A stretch of DNA of 64,000 nucleotides from Unio delphinus (lineage: Eukaryota > Mollusca > Bivalvia > Unionida > Unionidae), in contig JAQISU010000115.1 of NCBI GenBank assembly GCA_029339505.1, forward strand, positions 10,615,001 through 10,679,000, given 5' to 3'. The notes beneath the pieces were generated by a model. That model was not told the DNA's origin. It did not search any database and worked only from the letters and a program-made list of their open reading frames with translations. Position 1 is the stretch's first letter. Each line of letters starts with the position of its first letter. The position numbers and the translations under genes are program-made. This document shows, piece after piece, positions 53,595 through 64,000 of this stretch.

Positions 53595-54815
53595 GACCCC
53601 CTCCCACTGCAAAGGTAGGTGAAGCAGTTCGCTTCGTTGTGTTTATGGCCGTTGACGGTGATGTTGGATTCAACATAGGCGTTTCCAGGAGCCGGCTGAT
53701 GGTGAGACCAACGTTTGTGCAGGAGCTGGAAAACTTGACAACGCTGCATTGTATGTCTGCTTCAGGTCCAGCATTAATGGTGCAGTCTTCAGCAAAATAT
53801 TAAATCCCTGGTGGTGTCTGTCATAACCTTGGATTTTGCTTGAAGCCTCCTGGGTTGAATAGTTTCCCATCTGTACGGTACCTGATGCTGAATCCAACCT
53901 TCCGTCTCTCAAAGCATTACTCAGCATAGCGGAGAACAATATACTGTACAGTGTCGGTGCCAGAACATATCCTGCTTTAACGTCATTGGTTACTGGGAAT
54001 GGCTCAGATGTCTCTCCATTTTTGGACTTCTGCCTGCATGCCGTCGTGGAAATGCTGCAAATGGATATAAATTATCTCCAGCATCCGTACGTGGCCATTA
54101 TCTTCCACAAGCCTTCTCTACTGGCAGTATCAAAGGCCTTTGTCAAGTCAACACAGATGGAGAAAAGGTCGGTGTTTTGCTCTTGACATTTATCTTGTAG
54201 CTGCCTCACAGCAAATACCATGTCGATGGCCCCACGTTCTTTCTTTCCGAAATCCACATTGACTTTCTGGCAGGAGTCCTTTGGCAAGGTGCGTAGTGAA
54301 GCTGTTCGATTCGATCAGGGTTATGCCTCCTTCCCGGGATAACAGATGCATCACTTTCTGTGTCTCGAGCTTAGTCTGAAGGTTATCCAGTGCTTCATTG
54401 ATAGGTAATTGAGGGAGATGACAGATGGCTTCATGGTTGTTGGATGAACGATGAATCAGGACGCTGTCAAAGTGTTCAGCACATCGTTAAAGAAACTTCT
54501 CTTTTTTCAGTAATTACTGTATTTAGTGTATTTCCGTCTGCGCTGAGAAGAGTGATGTAGGTCTATACACTTCTTTCAGGGCATTGTCTAAGTTTTTTTT
54601 TTTTTCAAGTCATGCTTGTCTGCATAGAACTGGATCGCATCAGCTTTGTTGCTCAGTCATGTGCCTCGCGTCTGACGAAGTTTCAGCTGTACAGTTCTGC
54701 GTATATTGTTGTACGCATCTTTCCTGGAGGTGGACTTGCGTTTGTTGAGGTAGGTTTGATGGAGGCGGTGTTTCTCCTCCAGCAACTGCATTATTTCGTC
54801 TTATTAAATTAGAAA
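53595..54815 (-). pseudogene. LINE reverse-transcriptase remnant, third family
   Basis: On the minus strand, 5' to 3', an upstream helical region (LQQLLEEKHRLHQTYLNKRK, ~54790) is followed by the RT block DFGKKERGAIDMVFAVRQLQ then FSICVDLTKAFDTASREGLW (54287-54080). After frameshifts come MFSAMLSNALRDGRLDSA (53939) and ESNITVNGHKH with FTYL (~53660-53600). These match the RT of a LINE family widespread in molluscs, by recall. The catalytic YADD region is lost. It is a fragment with several lesions and no visible ends. Confidence 0.7.
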
Positions 54816-57800
54816 CTACCATGAACTTATTTTCTAACTGATCAGAGATGATTTTATAAAGATATAATTGATATTTTTAATTATAATTAATATTATTAAT
54901 AGTGTTCGCTTAATTAGAAAGGCAATAACGCACTAGCTTTGTAATAACAAAAACTGCATTTCCCCTTTATATTATTATATTTGCTGCAATTTCCAGTAGG
55001 TATTTTATGTCGTTCCAGGCAATATTAAATTTCGAAGTCGGCCAGTATTCGCATCATTGGAGAATATGATGGGAAGGCAATACAAATGATCGCTATGTTC
55101 TAGATGAGTTCATGCGAGTATGCACAGTAAGTGAAAATATTGCCAGTGGGTATGACTTCATAAGCTGCCAAGCTGTATGAGTGATATCAAACTAGACAGG
55201 AGAAATACGTAGTCCACACGCAATATCTCAGCTTTGGTAAAGATATTGAAGACGCTTTGCATGTATGACACGGATCAAATAATTATTGCGAATTATGTAA
55301 ACGTACATCAACGGCATCTTTCTTGACTGATAATGGATTAAATGAATGACCCTCTGGCATACTCTCCATAATGGCATTTATAATCAATCGTTTCTATATT
55401 TCAGTGGGATAGAGTCTTTTTGTGGCTAAACTTTTCATCCGTTTGGTTTTACATTAGATTTACATACATATGGTATAAATATATAAGGAATAAAAGTAAA
55501 CATCGCATTAATGCGTACGTTCTTTTTATTATTGCATTCAAATAAAGACTCTTAATTTGACAAAGTGTAGTTTTGAAAACGTATTAATGTGAAGGATATA
55601 AAGAGTTACAGTTTTGTGCAAAGATCAAGTTCGATTTTATCAATGTAGGCGGTAATGTGTTAGTCCTAAACATTTTAAAGTACTACTTTGTTCCCCACAC
55701 AATATTGGAGAGAGGAATTTCTTGCATTTTTGCGGTCCTTGGCGGGATATTTAGGTTTCTTCCTGTGTTGACGATAGTGGTATGCCGAGATGCTAACAAA
55801 CGCTTCAAGTGAAAAGCCGTTTCCTGCAGGAACAAAATACGCTTTTCTGTTATATTTTAAATCCGTTAAAAGAATTATAAAATCATTAAAATAATAAAAG
55901 GTGGATCATTTTAAGCAAAATAAACAATAACATGGTCAACTAACTAGTAAGTACAACATGGGCAGAGAAGTGCGAGACAACCGAAAAATTTGTCGTATGC
56001 GATACGTGTTGTTTTAATGTTTATTGGAATTATCGGTGATGTGCTATTTAATATTTTCCATGAATAGTATAAGACTTTGTATAGAAAGGTAACATTTACC
56101 GATTTCTTTAGTTACTGATTCAGTTTCAACTCCGTCTGATTATCGCATCTTAAAGATATTATTTTATTGCTGAGCTTGTATTACCTTGTCGTTTAATATT
56201 ACAATCATCATAAATCAAAAGTTATATTTTTAAACGAGATAAGCGAGTTATAAGTCGACTAATGCTATCAAAGCATTTTTCATAATTCTTAGGATAAGTG
56301 TATTCATCAAATGTTTTCATTTCAAACGGCAAGATTTCAAATTTTAATTTGTATTTCGATGTTATTTAATATTTAACTTTATAATTTGGACTTAATCGTT
56401 GAATTTATTCAATAATGTCGATGTGTGCTTACTCAATATACAAGCTACAAATGCAAAAAAGAAAATACTTTACACATTTTTTAGGAGTCTGCATGGAGTA
56501 TTTAAGATGACGCGTAGCAATCAATCAAACCAACAATATTTGGTTCAACATTTTCCGTCTCGCTTGCCAGCTTAAAACAAATGTGTGCAACGATTTATTA
56601 TATATTTCAGGTTTTGAGTTTGGTTCCGCGCTGTCTGGATTGTTATATTGCCTTTATTTCTTCAAATAAGAACACCAAATTAGTTACCATAAAACGAAAA
56701 GAGCATAAATTGCAAATATATTTGGCACACAAGATACAGGTTAGTATCAAACGCATTCCTCTTGCATTTGCCAAACTCTGATGTGTTTTGTGATTGTCCA
56801 GGTAATTAATAACCACGGCTCTTCCTATTTCATTGAAAGAACCATTACGACACTACAGTCCAGTTATCTTTTCGTTTGTGATCTTATCTTGAGAATAAAT
56901 TACACGAAACTGGTATTCGATAGAGAGGTATTACTGTACAACCTTCAATTCTTGTGTTGTTTTTCTATATTTTTTGGAATATGGCGGGATAAAACTTCAA
57001 TTAAAGATATTATTTTCCTGCCCACATAAACGTGTAACAAAATACGAACCTGTCGATCTATACTTTGTACCAAAATCTTGCTATTCCCCGCAAACATTTC
57101 GTCACACTAACCAAAGGTTAAGAAGTGGCACTCCTGTTATGTAAATTTAAATTAATTGTTTGTCTGTTAGTAGTAAAATATATTTTTTTATTCCATTACA
57201 TGTTATTGTAATGCAATGTTGTTTGCTAGACTTGGTTTTTCTCATAATTAAGTTCAAGTCTGTTTAATTTAATTGAATATTTTTTATTTATTTAATTGAT
57301 ATAAATACCTAATAAGAGAACCATTGTATTTAATTGTTTACCTTAAACCAGTGAGAGGTTTGGTAATCAACTTAATTTTAAATATTCTTTATCAAAGTAA
57401 GAACTGTTTAGTTCTATCAGGGTCATACACGGACAACGTGACGAGGAGCACGTGTTAATTCGTAAGCAAACTTCTATTTTGTCCAGAAGGATGGCCTCTT
57501 GACTCCATTAGGGTCTGTTTTGCGTTTTAGTTAGTCTTATAACTGTTATTATGATAAGAATTATATCAGTCGTGACTTAACACACTGAGACATCAAACTG
57601 TTTAATGTTGAGTCCAGTTCAGGCATAAATTTGTATTTCTTCAAATTATAAATTTCAAGTGATTGCTTTCCTGGAAATACAAAAGTACTCTAAATTTGAA
57701 GAAAGAAAAAAAAACATCAACCGGAATTTATATGGAATTAAAAAATCTGGTATAATATTTTGTGTGATTCAACAAGAGACTGTTTGTTGACAGACACATC

Positions 57801-57816
57801 ATTACAATGCTGGCTA
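54816..57816. other. Non-coding AT-rich region
   Basis: No gene, RNA or repeat family was recognised. Confidence 0.5.
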
Positions 57817-57954
57817 TAGGCCTGTTCAATAAGGGTTGTTATCTCCCCTGATTTATTACCTCCCTTTGCATGCTAGTCACAAATAAAAATAAAATTGACC
57901 TGTTCCCAAAAATTTTGGGAGCAAAAAATGGCACAGCAAGGTTAGCAGAGACCT

Positions 57955-58049
<95 letters not shown>

Positions 58050-58268
58050 GGCATAATGCTGAACTTTTTGTGGAATTCAGTAGTGTACTGAAATTTAAAT
58101 TCTTTTCCTGCAGATAAAACTTATTTTTGTTAAGAGTCAGAATAGAAGCTCAGTATCAACAGGGCCGGATTTAGTCAAGTGTTGTTGATTTTTTGCTCAC
58201 CGGAAGTAGATTTAAGAAAGAATGATAACTCTCGCATGGGAGGTAACAACCCTTATTGAGCAGGCCTA
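57817..58268. mobile_element. Non-autonomous TIR element (MITE-like) with TA duplication
   Basis: The inverted repeats GGCCTGTTCAATAAGGGTTG then TTATCTCCC (57819-57847) and their reverse complement at 58238-58266 differ at two or three positions. They are flanked by TA at 57817-57818 and 58267-58268, as for Tc1/mariner-type insertions. The interior contains a (TA)n run at 57957-58046 and no transposase. Confidence 0.72.
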
Positions 58269-58270
58269 TT

Positions 58271-58348
58271 GCTAGTCTGGTTCCCTGCTTATTATGCTCC
58301 CATGCGTTGCAACGCATGGAAGCATACTAAGCAGGGAACCAGACTAGC
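58271..58348. repeat. 78-bp near-perfect palindrome (hairpin)
   Basis: The arms GCTAGTCTGGTTCCCTGCTT and the matching reverse complement enclose a central perfect palindrome CATGCGTTGCAACGCATG. The direct repeat CTATT borders both sides (58266-58270 and 58349-58353). It may be a foldback element next to the MITE-like element. Confidence 0.85.
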
Positions 58349-58353
58349 CTATT

Positions 58354-61315
58354 GCATGCGTCATCAGGATTTGAACTTTGATTTAGTTAGAACTTTTCTT
58401 TGATATGATTTGTGTTTTCGAATTCTTGGATTAATTTTGGAAGTAATTCGTAAAAGCGTAAGATCTTTTTCTTTTTTATACTTTGTAATCTATGGAAATG
58501 CATTAATTGTTACATTTTATAAAGCTTGTTGTCTTTACTCTTTTCTGTATATTTTATGAGTATCGTAGCACCTCCTCAAGGTATTTCATTTTACACCATA
58601 TTGTAGCTGTAGCATTGTTAGTTAGGAAAGTGAAATTCACTTTTGGATTCAATGAAGAAGATCAAATTTTATCATCCTAACACTCGGGTTTTAATATTAA
58701 CGTGGCTAAAACTGCCTTAAATTAAACCATTTTAAATACTGATGTTCATTTAAGATGGTCTTTCTATATATTTTATTATTGTATGATATTTTAGGTGAAT
58801 ATTGTTACTCCGGAAATATTTAAAGCTGACCATTTACCGGTTAATTTATTAAACATGGCTACAAAGCTGAACAGCTGCATCAATGTATTTATTGTTGAAT
58901 TACTTGCGTGCTATTACCTAAATGGAAGAAGGGGTTGGGTAGATATGGTAATAAAATAATAAAAACTACACGCACCTGTTAATATTGTACGCAACTGTTA
59001 ATATTGTACGTATTGCTTTTAAATACATACGAAATCTTTACGTGGCCAGTTTAAGCCTATAATAAGTAACATTTGCTTTATTAAGAATTGTTTTATTCCT
59101 TCAAGCGAATTAACATCTTTGATCGATTTAATATTTGAAGCTATGGGGCGCCAACTGTTTAATTCAGCGATAAATGGACTAATTATCCTTCGAAAAAAAC
59201 TTTATTGGTTTTCGTATTTGGCGCCAGATTTATAAATACAGACATTTTTTATCCAATAATATAAGAAAATAAAACTTTTAAGATGATCAATTGTTTTCAT
59301 TTAAGTAGTGGAGGAGACAGTATTCTTTAACTGGGCCAGATGCCATACATCAATAATGACCGAACCCGTAAGGCGTGAAGGGTGCAAAATATGTTTGTGT
59401 TATATCTATTCTTACTAAATCTGCCTTTAAATCAATTTTTCTGTTTTTATGTTCAAAATTGAGACGATTCATTCGCAGCTAACACAAACCCGTATTTGCT
59501 ATGAATATTTCACAGCATTCTTCTATGATACAGAAATTAGACATTGGAGGGCCAACGTAAAACTGAAAAGCATGGTGAGATAAAGCAGTTTCCAGCGAGG
59601 TTTTGTTGGACACTGAAACATTTAAGGATTGAATATATTGAAGACATGATATATTAAGATACATCAAGCAGTAATACAATTTAGCAACTAAGGTGAGTAT
59701 TAAAGCTCTTTCACATTGAATACCCCCACCCATTCCAGTATTTACATCGTTGACATCGTATGTAGTAGGCATACTGATCAGCTGACAAGCTGCCTACAAA
59801 TGGACAGAAGAAATGAGCTAACTATATCCAGTTTATGTTTTAAATTAAACTGCAAAAGTAAAATGCATTACATGAAAAAAATATTTTTAAAAATCTCATT
59901 AGTTAATGACAAATCTACATCGAGAAAACCTTTCTTTCACCTGTAACAGCATAGATTTGTGACCTTTTGAATGCCTTTTCCAAATGGTAACTCTATAATT
60001 ACTCGTTTATCTATGTTGTGCATCTTGAATAGCCCAAACAACTATGTATAGATACAATTTTAGTAATGTCTTTTGCCGTTGTTTATAATTTCCTCGGGTT
60101 CGATGGTCAAGGTTTTGTATGTGCTGTGTATTAATGTTATAAAGCCAAGAAGATTTATTACAGTAGATGATGATCCTTTTTAACAGCTGACAGTGTATTA
60201 AATTATGAAAATCAATTACCTTCTAAAAGATGATCCACATAATGGAAATTTCATGTATTATTGCAATAATAATTAATAACCCCTGTGCCAACATGCCCGT
60301 TGAGTAGCATACACATTTTTTTGCAAATATTACCGCTGCAGTAGCTCGAGGTTTAAACGTCGTTTGAAGCAGTTTCCTGACCACAGCAAGTGATGTGGTT
60401 GTTACGTAAAATGTCGATCTAAATCCTGACCTTGATTCATGGTTTAATGGCAGCCACTTAAACAGGTGTGTTTTTATTTTAAAATAATTGGTTGTTGTCA
60501 AGATCAAGATTGCACTAGTGAATTAAGAACTAAACAAATTTGTATTCTTAAAGTAAAATGATTGGTTATCATAAGAGTCATGTTTGGAGTAAGTGATATC
60601 AATATGATCATAGTTCTCCCATCCCCCATTTATCGAATTTGCTATTTGGGGATTTGTTCCAAACAGCATATTAGAATACGATATAATATTTGTCTTAGTG
60701 AAATATTCTTAGTTTTGGGCTTTTATATCTGATGTTATCATTTTCTTTCGTTGTAGCCAGTTTTTGAATCCATGTTCACTTCAGTTCACTTGGATTGTAA
60801 AGGATTAATTCATATCTCTGGAAATATGTGATGTGCTCATGCGTAATTCTTGGACAAAGACTAAGAAGTTTGGTACAATAAAAGCAATCATCACCATCGT
60901 CATTGTATTTGTTCTACATTCGATGGTAGTAGTGGTAAAAAGAAATTGAGTGATGAAAACAAGCAGGAGCAACCAGCAGTCCTCTTCACCGTCGTTATCC
61001 CTGTAATTACAATTATTAGCTACTCTATCAAATAAATTACACCACTTTGTTAATTGGTCATGTGACCTCACACTCACATTGACAGGGAATGCAGTACTAA
61101 CAGAAGGTATACTATAGACTAATTCAAGTCTGGATCAATGGCTTGGAGTGTAAATACAAAACAGAATAGTTAATTGGGTAATTATCAAACTAAACTAAGC
61201 TTGCATTAATTAAATAAAAGAAATTTTGTGCATTAATCCAACTGCCAGATCTGATTTTTATATGTAAGACATATTTTTCATTTCACGAGATTCTACACCC
61301 ACATATCATCGAATA

Positions 61316-61408
<93 letters not shown>

Positions 61409-62436
61409 CAACTCATAAGTTAATCTTTTAGATTTGATAAATGAAACAAATCACCAAGTTAAAATTCACAACAAGCATAGTTCAACATATTAGGAGTATA
61501 TACATTTTATTTATTTATCTTGGATGCAAAGTTTGCAAAGTTGTTCACAAAATGTAATGGTGAAAAGTTTCTATAGAAATAAAATCTTTATCATTTTCAT
61601 TAGATGTGCTTAAATATATATATATTTTTTAACAACAATATAAACTGTAGCCAAAAAATTCACAATTGAACTTAACTCTATGGCCTGCTAATTGCTTTGA
61701 GATTTAACAAAGATTTAACATTTGCATGTCCCTTCACATCATGCCTGATATTGGTTTGGAAAAGTTAGACTGTTTGAAATTTTGAACATGATACAGATAA
61801 ATCAAAATACAACAATCTACCTATATATTATACAATAATACTAATAAAAACAGGACAGTGGTGGGCATTCAAATGGAGTTGTTATTCCACCCTGAACAAT
61901 GCAAAAAAAAAATGCAAATTTCAAGACAATAAATGCCATAAATCTAGTGTCTATTCACCTGTATCTACATCTTTGGAAAATCTCAATCAAATATTAATAT
62001 GTCACATTTACTAGTGATTTGTCATGAAACCTTCAAATTCAAGAATTATGCACCAAAGCAAATCACAGCTTAGGCCTATTTTGATGTAATTTCTAATCTT
62101 GCTCATAAATACAAAAGAATTTTTAAGGGTTTAGTTAAACCTATTTTAAAATTTCCTTGCAGTTTGGAATCCCATTTCTGGGTCCAAAAGTGAGCAGTCA
62201 AGTTTGTTACATTCAATTATGACTACACCCCTGGAAGTATACTCATTACTGACCAAGTTCTTTTTAAAACTATTATTACAATACAGATTGGAAAATATTA
62301 TTATACCAAGGTTTATTAAACAAAGCAAAAATATTCAGCTACAATTTAATTAATTAAGCACAAAGAACCACTATATATTTTCTGATACCATAAACAAGAA
62401 TTGAGTTACAAATTCAGATTTTCCTCCAAAACAAAC
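58354..62436. other. Non-coding AT-rich region
   Basis: Contains (TA)n at 61321-61405. Otherwise no gene or mobile element was recognised before the left tip of Polinton C. Confidence 0.5.
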
Positions 62437-62680
62437 AAAGCAGAGAGAGTGAACAGACCACCCTTTTCAGACAAAAAATTGATTGAATCCTTAAAACGGA
62501 AAATTGAGCCTTCCTACGAAATCTCATATTTTAACCAAAAAAAAAAAATAAAGTCTCCATTTATCAAACGGAGACTTTACGATTTTTCAATCAATTTTGG
62601 TCGCAACGATGTGGTCATCACCCTCTCTGCTGCTACAAGTTAACAAAAATAATAAATGATTTCAACCGAATATTTGATCG
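62437..62680 (+). repeat. Left terminal repeat of Polinton C
   Basis: Similar to 31343-31657 but with one instead of two copies of the inner ~94-bp unit. It has a hairpin AAAGTCTCC ... GGAGACTTT (62552-62578) that B lacks as a pair. The inverted tip motif CACCCTCTCTGCTGCT is at 62619-62634. The ATPase-tail-like sequence GATCAAATATTCGGTT is present in reverse at the inner edge. Confidence 0.8.
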
Positions 62681-62718
62681 AGTCTTTAGGACTTTACAAA
62701 CAAACTAATCGCTAACAC

Positions 62719-64000
62719 CTAATCTTGTAGATCAATTAAATTATTTGACTGGTCGGTGAGTCGGAAATTAATTCTCGTTAACGAATTATTATGGCATCGC
62801 ATATAGACAGGATTAATTGGGTTTTCAATAATTAGGAATCCTGGAGGAGCTGTTGGTGCAAATGAATAAAGAATATATCCCTGCTGAGCTTGATTTGATT
62901 GCTCTAGATTAATTTGATAGCTCCCTTCAATTGCATCACATGTTAAATTGAGCGTAATCACCGTTGAAATATTCACATTATGCGGGGCAATATGCCTACC
63001 GCCACCATCTGGATCATTATTATGCCTGAGGAGGACAGTTGAATCTGGTTTTTGTAGCGCCTTGAAATCGGTTCTTACAATTCTTGCTAGTTCATCAGCG
63101 TTGTATTTGGGAAACTTGAAATTACGCAGATTGTCTTCTGTGATATTGTAATCGGTTAGGAATCGTTGTTTACTGTCGCTGTTGTCATTAATTATTGTTT
63201 GAATAATTAGTTCATAGATATATTCCATGTCAGATATAAGTTGATTTATTATTTCAACGTGTTTTTGCGATTTTGTTTTCCGTAGTTGTTCTAGTTGTGT
63301 TTCATATAATTGTTTAATTTCATTAAAATAGCCACGGACGTCAGTTAGCGTAAATGAAATAGTAACAGAGGAGTCGGCTGTTCTTTTAATGATAAAATCC
63401 CATTGCAATGTGTCTTTGTTGGTAAATATAAATCTATCGGCGATTTTTCCTTTTCTTATATCATATAAATTATCTCGATAACTGGGATTGATTTCATGAT
63501 ATGATTGTACGTCCGTGGTTAAGTCGGTGGCGGATTTTTCCGGTGGTTTTTCAGGCCATCCTAACACTGGTCTTAACGAGCTGTTATAGATATCTACAAT
63601 GTATCCCTCTGTGCTTATTTCGATCGACGACGAGAGCGTCGATTGATGAAGATTAATAGCTATTTTTGATTCTTTTCCAGTGATTGATTTTATTCTACGC
63701 TGAATTTCAGCATTGATTTGCTTAATTTGGTACGACCCAGGTGGTAACGAAACAGTTTCCCACTCTGGAGTACCATCGGGTTTATTCTTATACGAGAACA
63801 CCAGTGCGTTATTGGGTTGCTGACCGCCAAATGCAACCGATCTGATATTAGGCCAGCTATGATATATTCGTAATTTTGCCAGCGCGATCTCACGCACTGG
63901 AATCGGAGAAGGGAAATTCACACTAAATTGTGGGCTCGTTGATGTTATTGATATCATGCTTGTTCGTATCAGAGTGGTATTCTCCGCGATTCGTTGAAGC
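62719..64000 (-). CDS. Penton-like minor capsid protein of element C (5' partial, C-terminal nonsense)
   Basis: The frame is open to the window edge. Upstream of Met at 63955-63957 it still reads LQRIAENTTLIRTS, matching residues before Met28 of B's protein, so the true start is beyond 64000. About 425 residues are visible and closely follow B's protein over the whole length, including the central region that differs in element A. A TAG at 62719-62721 falls about 11 codons before the stop position used in B. The frame beyond it still encodes the conserved ending, so a recent nonsense change trims the C-terminus. Role as for the B copy. Confidence 0.8.
   Translation of the reverse strand, partial: LQRIAENTTLIRTSMISITSTSPQFSVNFPSPIPVREIALAKLRIYHSWPNIRSVAFGGQQPNNALVFSYKNKPDGTPEWETVSLPPGSYQIKQINAEIQRRIKSITGKESKIAINLHQSTLSSSIEISTEGYIVDIYNSSLRPVLGWPEKPPEKSATDLTTDVQSYHEINPSYRDNLYDIRKGKIADRFIFTNKDTLQWDFIIKRTADSSVTISFTLTDVRGYFNEIKQLYETQLEQLRKTKSQKHVEIINQLISDMEYIYELIIQTIINDNSDSKQRFLTDYNITEDNLRNFKFPKYNADELARIVRTDFKALQKPDSTVLLRHNNDPDGGGRHIAPHNVNISTVITLNLTCDAIEGSYQINLEQSNQAQQGYILYSFAPTAPPGFLIIENPINPVYMRCHNNSLTRINFRLTDQSNNLIDLQD

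Larger units (their letters stand above)
62437..64000. mobile_element. Polinton/Maverick element C, left end only
   Basis: Begins with a mutated tip (AAGCAGAGAGAGTGAAC), followed by sequence closely similar to B's left TIR and then the penton-like gene on the minus strand. It is in the same orientation as B and runs off the window. The remaining genes and the right end are outside. Confidence 0.85.

Noticed and set aside
62401..62643. 80-residue plus-strand ORF
   Set aside because: It lies across the terminal repeat of Polinton C and has no protein features.

Overview
The window is AT-rich eukaryotic (animal) DNA. It has long non-coding stretches, many (TA)n and (TAA)n microsatellites, tRNA-derived SINEs, decayed LINEs and virus-like transposons, and I could support no host gene. 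The SINE type and the LINE families resemble those common in molluscs, especially bivalves. That host guess is inference, not proof.

Layout: 1-1155 is the right end of a Polinton/Maverick (element A). 1156-31342 holds tRNA-SINEs with target-site duplications, a dead LINE (5566-8760), a possible L1-like remnant (9160-11370), a decayed family-B DNA polymerase of another virus-like element (13592-16870) with a SINE inserted in it, a 37-bp minisatellite (19185-20580), a 53-bp x4 repeat and an antisense RTE-like LINE (22561-25590). 31343-47272 is a complete Polinton (element B, 15.9 kb) with about 315-bp terminal inverted repeats and a 5-bp target-site duplication (cgtcc). 47273-62436 holds another tRNA-SINE, a second copy of the first LINE family, a third LINE family and a TIR/MITE element next to a 78-bp hairpin. 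62437-64000 is the left end of a third Polinton (element C), in the same orientation as B and opposite to A.

Element B carries the full virus-like gene set. On the minus strand, reading inward from the left end, are the penton-like minor capsid protein, a membrane-active protein, a fibre-like repeat protein (broken), an adenain-like protease, the major capsid protein (one in-frame amber), two conserved virion-associated proteins, a small helical protein, an HNH endonuclease and a Cys-rich zinc protein. On the plus strand is a very long polymerase B - SF1 helicase - HNH fusion, interrupted by three in-frame stops and one homopolymer frameshift. The right part has integrase, a PLA2-like protein and a zinc-ribbon protein on the minus strand, and the packaging ATPase on the plus strand running into the right TIR. 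Integrase and TIRs serve insertion, PolB-helicase serves replication, and ATPase, protease and capsid proteins serve virion assembly. The protein-level lesions suggest B is a fairly recent but now non-autonomous insertion.

Most notable are three same-family Polinton ends within 64 kb, a PolB-helicase-HNH fusion with an expanded basic repeat at its N-terminus, penton homologues with conserved ends around a divergent centre, and an almost identical ~32-bp leader abutting the start codons of two virion genes.
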